Assembly (NCBI RefSeq): GCF_020096995.1
Contig: NZ_CP083692.1
Coordinates: forward strand, 1,364,001-1,428,000
Origin: Leucobacter sp. Psy1
GTDB taxonomy: Bacteria > Actinomycetota > Actinomycetes > Actinomycetales > Microbacteriaceae
DNA length: 64,000 bases
Direction of reading: 5' to 3'
Shown here: piece after piece, positions 37,611 through 45,783 of the stretch
How the letters are laid out: each line of letters starts with the position of its first letter
How positions within the stretch are numbered: position 1 is the first letter of the stretch
Notes under the pieces: generated by a model
Databases searched by the model: none
Seen by the model: only the letters and a program-made list of their open reading frames with translations
Told to the model about the DNA's origin: nothing
Position numbers and translations under genes: made by a program

Positions 37611-39956
37611 ATGTTGTTGAAGATCTGGAGCGACGCCGCGTTTCGTGGGTTGAGCACTATGCCTTTCCGAAGTGATAGCTGTGTGCTCGGTGCCCAAACC
37701 ATTATCTACGGACGTAATGGCTCTGGTAAAACCACGTTCTCTGAGGCGTTACGTCTCTCTTCGCTTCTGGGAGACGCGAACGGCGTGACATTTCGAGCGC
37801 GTGCTTTCGTTGATGGGGCACTTTGGAACGGGGCATTCTCTTCCGAAGAGTTCCCACTCAAAGTTTTCGTCTATAACCGCTATTACGTGCATGACGCTCT
37901 GCGCCTGTTTCTAGACGGTGAAGGGAGCGCGCTTCCGATTCTGAAGCTCGGAGTGGAAAATGTGCAAGCTGAAGCGGGGATACAGCGGGCCCTTGACCAC
38001 CTGGATCTCCTGCAACGACGCAGGGCTAGCGTGAGGACGGCTTCCGATAGTATTTCCGTCGAACGGGAGACCCTCGAGCGAGAGGTAAAGGCGTCGGTCA
38101 TCTCGGCTCTTGCTGAGGCGAACTCTTCGTATTATAACCAGACAAGGTATCAGGTCACTCAAGCCCGAAAGCTTCTCAACGATTCTGACTTAGTAGAGCT
38201 CACGGACGCTGAACTGAAGGCCGAGACTGAGGTTGCTTCAGCCTCATTGAGGGAACCGGTAAGAATTTCGATATCACCTGAGCCATTGGAGCCCGAGTTT
38301 CATGAGACATTAAACAGTCAACTTCTCGGCACGACGATTGAGTCAGTTCCCGATTCTCGACTCATGGGCAAGGCGGAGCTCGCCAAATGGGTGGAGGAGG
38401 GAATGACGCTCCACTTTGAGGGAGATCTTTGCGGATTCTGCCGAGAAGGTACTGTTTCTCGAGAAACACTACTGTCCTATCGGGCCCACTTTAGCGACGC
38501 TTTAGATGAATTGCGAAATAGCTGCCTCGCTGCGATCAACTTTCTCGATGAGCGCAGAGGCTCTTGGGAGCGCTGGTTGAGCGACTTGCCCGCCGTCGCA
38601 GATTATCTTCCCGATTTTAAGGATCTCGCGTCTGAACAGCACTCACTCGTGCAAGAAGCTGTACAAGTGCACGTCGCGGCACTGGGACGGGCGACCGATC
38701 TCATCCGCGAAAGACTCGCAGACCCCCTCCGCCCGCTCCCTCCTTCTGAACAAATTGCGGTTCAGCTCCCTTCAGTAGACCTAAGCGCATTTCAAGAGCT
38801 CGTCAATAAGAACAATTCTGCCGTGGGCTCCCAGTCTGGTCGTATTCAGGCAGCTCGCACTGCAGTTGAATCCCACTTTGGTGCCGCCTCAGGAGTCGAA
38901 TATCGAAGGTTGCAGTCTCGACTTGAAGGGGGAAAGCGAGCAATTCTGGCGATTGAGAAGCTTGAGTGCAAGATCTCTGACAAGCTGACGGAGCTTCGAG
39001 AATCTCAGCAGGATGTTGGGAGGATGGCTCGCTTGATCGATGATGACCTCCGACAGTACTTCGGCCATGCCCATCTCCGCGTCTCCGTTTCCTCCGATGG
39101 GAAGGGGTACGTCGTAAACCGAGGGGATCAGGTCGCTCAACGACTGAGTGAAGGCGAGAGGAACGCGATCGCTTTCACATACTTTTTGCGCTCTCTTGAA
39201 GAAGATGGAAACGAACCCGAGAGGTCGATAGTAGTCGTTGACGATCCGATGACGAGTCTCGACAAGGAAGGGCTCTTCGCCACTTTTAGCCTCATGCAAA
39301 AGCGCACAGCTACTTTTGCGCAACTCGTTGTCTTAACCCACGACTACGAATACTTCAGACTAAATCTTCTCGGGCTGCAGAACCGTTGGTTTCAGTCCCA
39401 GAAGAAAATTCGAGAGGGCGACGTCGCGGAGGCGCAAAGACCGCGGGTGGCGATTCTCGAGATGATCGCGTCGTCGGCAGATAACATTGGTGGTCGTGAA
39501 GGCCTTCTGCGGGAGCTCCCTCGCGGACTCGTTCAACACGCTAGCGAGTATCACTATCTCTTTCGGCATGTGTTGGAAGCGATAGTTGACGCAGATGCCT
39601 CCTTGTCCGAGTACTTACCTCTACTGGGTAATGCTGGCAGGCGTCTACTCGAGGGATTTCTGTCGTTCAGAGCGCCCAGCAAGATCAAGTTCCAAGAGAA
39701 AGTTGACGAGGTTGTCAAGAAATCGTCAATTGGCAGCGACCTTGCAGAACGAGTCGTCAAGTTCCTTCATAGCCAGTCTCATCGGGAAGAGCCTAGGCCG
39801 AGTGGCGCTCTGGACTTTCCTTCGATACGTGAGGAACTGACGACCGCTTTAGTGTTCATGTACCTAGCAGACCGCGAACATTTTTTAGCCATGGTCAAAG
39901 CCGTTGGGATGGATCCTCAAGCAGTTGAAAGCCTTCTGGACACCGGAGCTCTGTAG
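37611..39956 (+). CDS. RloC-like AAA_13 ATPase with zinc-hook motif, candidate tRNA anticodon nuclease
   Basis: A 781-residue ABC/SMC-type ATPase of the AAA_13 family (RloC/PrrC group). Walker A GRNGSGKTT begins at residue 34. A long helical region carries the zinc-hook motif CGFC (C274, C277). The ABC signature LSEGERNA is at about 510, Walker B VVVDDPMTSLD has D544-D545, and the H-loop is H577. The C-terminal domain begins with SEYHYLF (H648). RloC is about 800 residues with this layout and excises the wobble nucleotide of tRNAs after DNA damage or phage attack. The nuclease triad cannot be confirmed by eye. Low GC and six in-frame TTA codons (37749, 38190, 38502, 39333, 39849, 39885) indicate horizontal transfer. 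An upstream GTG (37530) is unlikely, because the family starts near this ATG. Confidence 0.75.
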   Translation: MLLKIWSDAAFRGLSTMPFRSDSCVLGAQTIIYGRNGSGKTTFSEALRLSSLLGDANGVTFRARAFVDGALWNGAFSSEEFPLKVFVYNRYYVHDALRLFLDGEGSALPILKLGVENVQAEAGIQRALDHLDLLQRRRASVRTASDSISVERETLEREVKASVISALAEANSSYYNQTRYQVTQARKLLNDSDLVELTDAELKAETEVASASLREPVRISISPEPLEPEFHETLNSQLLGTTIESVPDSRLMGKAELAKWVEEGMTLHFEGDLCGFCREGTVSRETLLSYRAHFSDALDELRNSCLAAINFLDERRGSWERWLSDLPAVADYLPDFKDLASEQHSLVQEAVQVHVAALGRATDLIRERLADPLRPLPPSEQIAVQLPSVDLSAFQELVNKNNSAVGSQSGRIQAARTAVESHFGAASGVEYRRLQSRLEGGKRAILAIEKLECKISDKLTELRESQQDVGRMARLIDDDLRQYFGHAHLRVSVSSDGKGYVVNRGDQVAQRLSEGERNAIAFTYFLRSLEEDGNEPERSIVVVDDPMTSLDKEGLFATFSLMQKRTATFAQLVVLTHDYEYFRLNLLGLQNRWFQSQKKIREGDVAEAQRPRVAILEMIASSADNIGGREGLLRELPRGLVQHASEYHYLFRHVLEAIVDADASLSEYLPLLGNAGRRLLEGFLSFRAPSKIKFQEKVDEVVKKSSIGSDLAERVVKFLHSQSHREEPRPSGALDFPSIREELTTALVFMYLADREHFLAMVKAVGMDPQAVESLLDTGAL

Positions 39957-40264
39957 TCTCCTGCGACCAAGTCTCCATTCAGTTAATAGTCGAGCCCGGC
40001 GGACTCACTGGGTGGACTTTGTGTAAATGTCGAAGTTGGGAACTTGGGGGTGAGAAGGTTTGAGGCCGAGTCTGAATCTCAGGCATCAGTCGACTCTTGG
40101 TGACAGATGAACCGCGCAAGTTCAGAGTCGACTCGGAGCTCAGTTAGAGCTTTAGAGAGTGGCAGTTCCTCGCGCTCTGTCTGGCTCGAACTCTCGCAAT
40201 GGATCCGGCGCCATTCCCAAGCATTGAAGACGGCCAGTTCAGTGATGTTCGCTCCACTGCAAGA
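39957..40264. other. Right flank of the island, no recognisable gene
   Basis: About 300 bp of mixed composition between the RloC-like gene and the ACR3-like gene. Two copies of AGTCGACT (in 40088-40100 and near 40126) are the only repeated short motif I noticed. On the minus strand, 40079-40260 reads open with a protein-like composition (for example RVDSELARFICHQESTDA), which may be a gene-end fragment left by an insertion. The GC content returns to the chromosomal level at about 40.2 kb. Confidence 0.4.
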
Positions 40265-41245
40265 ATGAGATCCATGCGTCGGGCAGCGGAGTGGATGGAG
40301 CGGCACCAGGTCGTCCTGTACCTCGTCGCGCTCGGCATCGGTGCTCTGCTGGGGCTCGGCATCCCGGCCATTGGCCGGCCGGCCGAGTCCCTCATCACCC
40401 CCGTCCTGGGTCTCCTGCTCTACGCGACGTTCCTCGGCGTCCCGTTCGCGAGGATCGGGCGCGCGATTCGGGATGGTCGGTTTCTCGCCACGGTCCTGAT
40501 CCTGAACTTCGTGATCGTGCCCCTCGTGGTCCTCCTCCTGTCGAGGATCGTCTCCCACGACCGGGCGCTGCTCATCGGGGTGCTCTTCGTACTGCTCACT
40601 CCCTGTGTCGACTACGTCATCGTCTTCACCGGGCTCGCAGGAGGGGCGCAGGATCGCCTCCTCGCTGCGGCCCCGCTGCTCATGCTCGCGCAGATGCTCC
40701 TTTTGCCGGTGTTCCTGTGGCTGTTCGTCGGCTCGGAGTTCGTGCAGCGCGTCGACGTCGTGCCATTCGTCGAGGCGTTCCTCGTGCTCATCGTGCTCCC
40801 GCTGCTCGCGGCTGCGCTGACGCAGCTCGCCGCCGCGCGCACGCGAATCGGCCGGGCCGCTCAGGATCGGGTGCTCGGCGCGATGGTGCCGCTGATGATG
40901 CTCACCCTCGCCGTGGTGGTCGCCTCGCAGATCGCCGCAGTGGGCAGCCGGATCGGCGCACTGCTGCTCGTCGTACCGGTGTTCGTGCTGTTCGCCGCCG
41001 TGATGCTTCCCCTCGGCGTCGTCGCGGGTCGGATCGCCCGACTGGCTGCGCCAGGCACCCGCGCGGTCGTGTTCAGCGGGGTGACGCGGAACTCTCTCGT
41101 GGTGCTGCCGCTCGTCCTCGCGCTGCCCGAGCCGTTCGCGCTCGCGTCGCTCGTCGTAGTGATGCAGACGCTCGTCGAACTCGTCATCATGGTGATCTGC
41201 GTGCGGCTCGTCCCGCGCATGACTCGCTCCGCGGAGCCCGCGTAG
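40265..41245 (+). CDS. Arsenic-resistance/bile acid:sodium symporter family membrane protein
   Basis: A 326-residue membrane protein with about ten helices from the BART superfamily. Actinobacterial members of this form are annotated as arsenic resistance protein. The motif TPCVDYVIVFTGLAGG in helix 4 and a VFSGVTRNSLVVLPLVLALP segment in helix 9 are characteristic. It could export arsenite or transport an organic anion; no arsR, arsC or other ars gene is nearby, so the substrate is uncertain. The start is ATG at 40265 or 40274; neither has a good ribosome-binding site, and an ATG at 40199 is also in frame. Confidence 0.8.
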   Translation: MRSMRRAAEWMERHQVVLYLVALGIGALLGLGIPAIGRPAESLITPVLGLLLYATFLGVPFARIGRAIRDGRFLATVLILNFVIVPLVVLLLSRIVSHDRALLIGVLFVLLTPCVDYVIVFTGLAGGAQDRLLAAAPLLMLAQMLLLPVFLWLFVGSEFVQRVDVVPFVEAFLVLIVLPLLAAALTQLAAARTRIGRAAQDRVLGAMVPLMMLTLAVVVASQIAAVGSRIGALLLVVPVFVLFAAVMLPLGVVAGRIARLAAPGTRAVVFSGVTRNSLVVLPLVLALPEPFALASLVVVMQTLVELVIMVICVRLVPRMTRSAEPA

Positions 41246-41251
41246 GCGACT

Positions 41252-41734
41252 TCAGAGCACCTTCGTCAAGTACACGCTGTGCGGATCCTCCCGGTAGTCT
41301 CCGAACGGCGCCGCGTCGATGAAGCCCGCGCGTCGGTACAGGGCGCGGGCCGCGGCGAAGAACTCCATGCTTCCGGTCTCGAGCGACACCCGGGTGGTGC
41401 CGCGCGATCGTGCGTCGTCGAGTGCGTGCGCGAGCAGGCGTGAGGCGATGCCCCGACCCCGGTGCGCGGGGGAGGTGCGCATGCTCTTGAGCTCTTCGTG
41501 CCCCGGCTCCAGAGCGGCGAGCGCCACCGTTACGACGAGCTCGCCTGCGGCGTGCGCGACCCAGAGGCGCACCCCGTCCCGCTGGAGTGCACTCAGATCG
41601 AGGGCGTGCCGGGATTCGCTGAGGGCGGTGGGTGCCATGTCGTCGAGGTGCGCGTGCAGAAATGCGATCAGCGCCGGATCTGCGAAGTCTGCTCGGCTCA
41701 CGGTGATCATCGGCGGCTTCTCGTGGAAATGCAT
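41252..41734 (-). CDS. GNAT-family N-acetyltransferase
   Basis: A 160-residue acetyltransferase with the acetyl-CoA loop RTSPAHRGRGIASRLLAHAL at about residues 86-105 and the C-terminal LYRRAGF motif. It resembles small putative acetyltransferases of the PhnO/YjcF kind acting on amino groups; the acceptor is unknown. The ATG at 41734 lies 2 nt after the nhaA-dsbA stop. An alternative ATG at 41710 (start MITVSRAD) has a weak GAGAAG site and may be the true start. It is probably coexpressed with the antiporter upstream. Confidence 0.85.
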   Translation of the reverse strand: MHFHEKPPMITVSRADFADPALIAFLHAHLDDMAPTALSESRHALDLSALQRDGVRLWVAHAAGELVVTVALAALEPGHEELKSMRTSPAHRGRGIASRLLAHALDDARSRGTTRVSLETGSMEFFAAARALYRRAGFIDAAPFGDYREDPHSVYLTKVL

Positions 41735-41736
41735 CG

Positions 41737-43596
41737 TCAGTTCGGCACGTCTTGCGTGCGCGCTCCGCGGCGGCTCTGCTCGAGCGCCTCGATGAGCGTC
41801 CGGGCGTCGTAGCTGCCGACATGACGTCTGCCGTTGACGAAGAACGTTGGCGTGCCGCGTGCTCCGCTCATGTCGGCGCTGACGGCGTCGCGACGTACCC
41901 GTGCGGCGACCTCAGTGCTCTCGAGGTCGTCGATGAACTGCTCCGCGTCGATGCCGAGCTCCTCGGCGTAGCGGACGAGGTCCTGGAGCTCGAGGGCGTT
42001 CTGCCGGGGGAAGACGTAGTCGTGCCACTCCCAGAACTTGCCCTGGCGCGCGGCGGCCTCGGAGGCGTGAGCCGCGAGGAGCGCGTGCGGGTGAACGCTT
42101 TCGAGCGGCAGGTGGCGTACGACGTAGCGAAGGTCATCCCCGAAGTGCCGGCGCAGATCCTCCCAGGATCCCGTGGTGTGAGCGCAGAACGGACACTCGA
42201 AGTCGAGGTACTCGACGAGCGTGAGTTGCGCGTCCTCGGGGCCGCGGATGTGGTCGATCTCGGGGTCGACGGCTGGTTCGAGGATCATCGGCAGGTCGGC
42301 GGTCTCTTCGCCCCACTTCCGCGCGGCCGTCCGGAAGATGAGCCATCCGAGAGCGGCGGCGAGCACCATCGAAACGAGCACACCGACCGTCGCCTGCTTC
42401 CCGAGCTCGGAGGATGTGCCGAACGCGAGCCCGATGATGAGCAGCGAGACGGTGAACCCGATACCCGACAGCGCCGCACCGCCGAAAACGCTGCCCATGC
42501 CGACCCCATCGGGGAGGCGCCCGATGCCGAGCCGCACGGCGGCGAACGTGACGAGCCCGATGCCGAGCAGCTTGCCGATGACAAGCCCGATGATCACGCC
42601 CCACGTGACCGACGATGCGAACGCCTCGCCGAGCACGCCACCGCGGAGATCGACGCCGGCGTTGGCGAGCGCGAACACCGGCACGATCACGAGCGCCGTC
42701 GGCAGCCGCAGATACTCGTGCAGGCGTTCGTTGACCGAGATGCCTCGCGACAGGCCCCGATCCATCGCCCGCGCCGACGCGGCACTCGGTGACTGCCAGA
42801 AGTCCCGGAACAGCTGCTTCGCGGCGACGACCTTCTGCCGCTGCGTGGCGTACGAGGGGATCAGGAGACCCGCCACCATGCCCGCGAGCGAGGCGTGCAC
42901 TCCCGACTCGAGCGTCGCGAACCACAGCACGACGACGAGCAGCACGTACGGAGTCGCCTTCCACTGCCGTGCCCTCCCGAGCAGCCACAGGCCGAGCAGA
43001 CAGACGAGCGCGATGAGGATCGGCACGAGCCGGATCTCCTCGCTGTAGACGACGCCGATGATCGAGACTGCGAGAAAGTCGTCCACCACCGTCAGGGTGA
43101 GCAGGAAGACCCGCAACTGTCCCGAGAGGCGCGGTCCCACGATTGCGAGCGCGCCGAGCATGAATGCCGTATCGGTGCCGACGACGGCGCCCCACCCACT
43201 CAGACCCTCACCACCGGAGAGCCCGACCACCAGCACGTAGATGACGGCGGGCAGTGCGACGCCGGCCACTCCGGCGATGAGCGCGAGGCGAGCCCGGCTC
43301 CGATCCCGCAGGGATCCGTGAGCGAACTCCTGCCGCACCTCGAGACCGATCACGAAGAAGAAGACCACCATGAGGCCGTCGTTCACCCAGTGGTGCAGGT
43401 CCATGTGCAGGCCGAACGGGCCGAGATCGAACCCGACGTCTGCGTGCCACAGCCCGAAGTACGCCTCCGAGAACGGGGAATTCGCCCACAGCAGCGCGAC
43501 CGCGGTCACGAGGACGAGGAGCAATGCGGATCCCGACTCCGTGCGCAGCGAGCGAGTGACCCGGGCCAGGCCCCGAGCGGGCCGCGCATTCTGCAT
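41737..43596 (-). CDS. nhaA: Na+/H+ antiporter NhaA fused to a DsbA-like thioredoxin domain
   Basis: A 619-residue fusion. Residues 1-430 are an NhaA antiporter with about 11-12 helices. They contain VNDGLMVVFFFVIGLEVRQE, the paired aspartates in TVVDDFLA and a GIGFTVSLLI helix. Residues 440-619 are a DsbA/thioredoxin domain with active site CPFC (C468, C471) and the cis-proline turn GTPTFFVNGR. NhaA exchanges two protons for one Na+. The DsbA part carries all residues needed for redox activity. The same fusion is known in actinobacteria, but its purpose is unclear. The start is the ATG at 43596. Confidence 0.92.
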   Translation of the reverse strand: MQNARPARGLARVTRSLRTESGSALLLVLVTAVALLWANSPFSEAYFGLWHADVGFDLGPFGLHMDLHHWVNDGLMVVFFFVIGLEVRQEFAHGSLRDRSRARLALIAGVAGVALPAVIYVLVVGLSGGEGLSGWGAVVGTDTAFMLGALAIVGPRLSGQLRVFLLTLTVVDDFLAVSIIGVVYSEEIRLVPILIALVCLLGLWLLGRARQWKATPYVLLVVVLWFATLESGVHASLAGMVAGLLIPSYATQRQKVVAAKQLFRDFWQSPSAASARAMDRGLSRGISVNERLHEYLRLPTALVIVPVFALANAGVDLRGGVLGEAFASSVTWGVIIGLVIGKLLGIGLVTFAAVRLGIGRLPDGVGMGSVFGGAALSGIGFTVSLLIIGLAFGTSSELGKQATVGVLVSMVLAAALGWLIFRTAARKWGEETADLPMILEPAVDPEIDHIRGPEDAQLTLVEYLDFECPFCAHTTGSWEDLRRHFGDDLRYVVRHLPLESVHPHALLAAHASEAAARQGKFWEWHDYVFPRQNALELQDLVRYAEELGIDAEQFIDDLESTEVAARVRRDAVSADMSGARGTPTFFVNGRRHVGSYDARTLIEALEQSRRGARTQDVPN

Positions 43597-43619
43597 GGAG
43601 GCATTCTAAGCCCGGGAGT

Positions 43620-43645
43620 CCGCTCGGCCGCTCGGCCGCTCGGCA
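43620..43645. repeat. Three copies of CGCTCGGC in the gap between two genes
   Basis: A short tandem array of an 8-bp unit (CGCTCGGC repeated three times) lies between the nhaA-dsbA start and the lipoprotein stop. It may contribute to a weak hairpin; no function is evident. Confidence 0.6.
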
Positions 43646-43649
43646 GCGG

Positions 43650-44573
43650 TCAGGACGACTCCACCCAGGCGCAGCTCATCATCTCACCCGTGTGGATCCC
43701 GACGAGCTGCCACCCATCGAACACCCCGTCGTACACCGGCCACGACTCCAGGGGGAACACCCCGAGCTCAGTGCCCTGGGCGACCTCGGAAGTGTCGCTG
43801 TCCGGTGCTCCGAACAGCTGCCCGGAGAAGGGGTACGCCTCGTAGTCCGCCGCGGTCGGGCAGAGCCCGCCGTACCCGCCGATGGGCGCGGTCTGGACCG
43901 GCCACCAGCCACCCTTCGAAGGGAGTTCGACCGCCGCAACCGTTCTGATGCGCTCATCGGTACCCTGCTCGGAGCACGCGATTCCCTCGTCGCCGATCGT
44001 TCGCCGTGTCTCATGGACCCGCACACCACCCTCCACTGCGGTCACCGAGTGCGTGGCCGTGCCGCAGCGCGACATGCGGGCGATGGGAAGCGTGACCTGC
44101 ACGGGTCCATCCTCCGTCGCCACCCACAGGTACCACTGGTCATCGAGTCCGTTCCCGTCGTGCCCCGTGATCTGCACTGCCGCATCCACGAGCTCGTCGC
44201 CCGTGAACTCGGAGAGCACGACCTCGCCGAGCGTGTACTCGGCCGAGTCGAGAGTCGCCGCACCGTCGACGAGATCCAGAGCGACGGTGTCAGGCGAATG
44301 CCCGCCCTGCCGCACCTGCCAGGTCAGGTTCCCGAAGTCGGTCGACTCGAGCCCGACCGGACCCGCGGGCGTCGGCTCTGGCGCCTGTGTCGTCGCAGCC
44401 GAACCGGACCCGCTCGAGGCGCCCTCTCCGTCGCCGCCCGACCCGGCACCTCCACCGCAACCGGCGAGAGCCAGCGCCAAGACCGCAAGCGCCGCCACGG
44501 CCGGGCGGGGCCCGCCAACCCGCGCCAGCGAAACCCGGGATCCCTCCCGCACAGTCGGCGATGCACGGCGCAT
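43650..44573 (-). CDS. Hypothetical secreted lipoprotein
   Basis: A 307-residue protein. A Sec signal with an Arg-rich start and lipobox LAGC (C39) is followed by a Gly/Ser-rich linker and an extracytoplasmic domain of about 240 residues with several cysteines and tryptophans. I do not recognise the domain. The start chosen is ATG at 44573, which gives a sensible signal peptide; an upstream ATG at 44633 would make an untypically long one. It precedes nhaA-dsbA on the same strand by 53 bp, so a functional link to the envelope redox/antiporter gene is possible but unproven. Confidence 0.75.
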   Translation of the reverse strand: MRRASPTVREGSRVSLARVGGPRPAVAALAVLALALAGCGGGAGSGGDGEGASSGSGSAATTQAPEPTPAGPVGLESTDFGNLTWQVRQGGHSPDTVALDLVDGAATLDSAEYTLGEVVLSEFTGDELVDAAVQITGHDGNGLDDQWYLWVATEDGPVQVTLPIARMSRCGTATHSVTAVEGGVRVHETRRTIGDEGIACSEQGTDERIRTVAAVELPSKGGWWPVQTAPIGGYGGLCPTAADYEAYPFSGQLFGAPDSDTSEVAQGTELGVFPLESWPVYDGVFDGWQLVGIHTGEMMSCAWVESS

Positions 44574-44718
44574 GGCGAAAAGATAACCCCGTCCGAGCGC
44601 GAACGTGACGACCGACGCCGAAACGTGATGCAACCGAGAAGAACGCCAGCGATCTGGGGCGCCGCGAGCCAGTCATGACACCGGGAATACCGCACGCCCC
44701 ACGCCGGTTGCACCGTTC

Positions 44719-45408
44719 GTGACTGACACCATTCGAGTAGACATCTGGTCCGACATCGCCTGCCCCTGGTGCTACATCGGCAAGCGGCGCTTCGACGCCG
44801 GCACCGCACTCTTCGCCCAGCAGCACCCCGACGTGACCCTCGAAGTCGAGAGCCACAGCTACGAACTCTCACCGGACACCCCAGAAGACTTCGCTGGCGA
44901 CGAGATCGACTTCCTCGTCAAGCACAAGGGCATGCCCCGCGCCGACGTCGAATCCATGCTCGGCCAGATGACCGAACTCGCAGCATCCGAGGGACTCGAG
45001 TACCACTTCGACCGACTGCAGCACGTCAACACGCGCCGCGCACACCGCCTCCTCCACCTCGCCAAGGACCGCGGCCTTCAGCCCGAAATGTCCGAGCGCC
45101 TCTTCGCCGCCTACTTCACGGAGGGCGCCAACCTTGCCGACGCCGACGTGCTGGCGGCGCTCGCCGCAGACGCGGGCCTCGATGCCGACGATGCCCGCGC
45201 TGCACTCACCGACGAGGAGTACGGCGACGCCGTCGACCGCGACATCACGCGCGCTCGCATGCTCGGCGTGACGGGTGTACCGTTCTTCCTGTTCGACCAG
45301 CAGTACTCGATTCCCGGTGCGCAGACGGCGGAGATCTTCGCCGACGCCCTGGGGCGGGTGCTCCAGTTGCGCGAGCAGGCGACCCGCGAAGAAGCCACCG
45401 CCGAGTAG
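44719..45408 (+). CDS. DsbA-family oxidoreductase, FrnE-like
   Basis: A 229-residue cytosolic thioredoxin-fold protein. SDIACPWCYIGKRRF carries the CPWC active site at about residues 15-18, and the helical insertion and VTGVPFFLFD cis-proline loop follow. FrnE-type proteins act as disulfide isomerases in oxidative stress. No signal peptide is present. The start is GTG at 44719 (start MTDTIRVDIWSD). The next gene, 28 bp downstream, encodes a tiny cysteine-rich protein probably in the same transcript. Confidence 0.92.
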   Translation: MTDTIRVDIWSDIACPWCYIGKRRFDAGTALFAQQHPDVTLEVESHSYELSPDTPEDFAGDEIDFLVKHKGMPRADVESMLGQMTELAASEGLEYHFDRLQHVNTRRAHRLLHLAKDRGLQPEMSERLFAAYFTEGANLADADVLAALAADAGLDADDARAALTDEEYGDAVDRDITRARMLGVTGVPFFLFDQQYSIPGAQTAEIFADALGRVLQLREQATREEATAE

Positions 45409-45436
45409 CACCCACCCAGCATCGAGAGGATTCACC

Positions 45437-45631
45437 ATGACCGAACAGCAGAAGACTTCAGAGCCCGCAGTCACCGACGCAGCGCAGGTGCAGTCAGAAC
45501 AGCCGGAGCAGCCAGAGCAGGGCTTCATGAGCGCCGCGGGCTTCGCAGATGCCGAGTCGCGTGAGATTCTGAACCTGCTCGGCCAGGGGGAGAGCGGAGC
45601 ATCCTGCTGCGGCGGGTCCTGCTGCGCGTGA
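45437..45631 (+). CDS. Small acidic protein with C-terminal double-Cys cluster
   Basis: A 64-residue protein starting MTEQQKTSEP and ending ASCCGGSCCA. The N-terminal half is Glu/Gln-rich and probably disordered. A short helix (AESREILNLLGQGE) precedes the CC-GGS-CC tail, which could bind a metal ion or form mixed disulfides. A GAGAGGA ribosome-binding site sits 6 nt before the ATG, so translation is credible. It follows the FrnE-like oxidoreductase, and a hairpin closes the pair. I know no assigned function; a role as redox or metal partner of FrnE is inference. Confidence 0.75.
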   Translation: MTEQQKTSEPAVTDAAQVQSEQPEQPEQGFMSAAGFADAESREILNLLGQGESGASCCGGSCCA

Positions 45632-45642
45632 GGTAACGCACA

Positions 45643-45672
45643 CCTCACCGATCGAGCTCAGCGTCGGTGAGG
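45643..45672 (+). terminator. Hairpin after the frnE-like pair
   Basis: CCTCACCGA (45643-45651) and TCGGTGAGG (45664-45672) form a perfect 9-bp stem around a 12-nt loop, 11 nt past the stop of the small Cys-rich gene. No U-run follows. Confidence 0.55.
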
Positions 45673-45743
45673 CCGGCGACGTTCCGGGGCGCGTACCTGT
45701 GCTTCAGTTGTGTGTTCGCTGGTAAGTCGGCGAGACGGGGGTT

Positions 45744-45760
45744 TCTGAGTCGCGTCTGAG
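45744..45760 (+). promoter_or_regulatory. Direct repeat TCTGAG spaced 11 bp, candidate OmpR-type regulator site
   Basis: TCTGAG occurs at 45744-45749 and 45755-45760, exactly one DNA turn apart, 23 bp before the first gene of the electron-transfer operon. OmpR/PhoB-type regulators bind such direct repeats, and one is encoded at 49765-50436. The link is inference. Confidence 0.35.
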
Positions 45761-45783
45761 ACGGCATTCTCCACGATGAGGGC

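Noticed and set aside
39957..40264. Second copy of the tRNA-Gln 3' end (attachment site)
   Set aside because: Reading both strands, I found no stretch matching the T-arm and acceptor end beyond a few bases.
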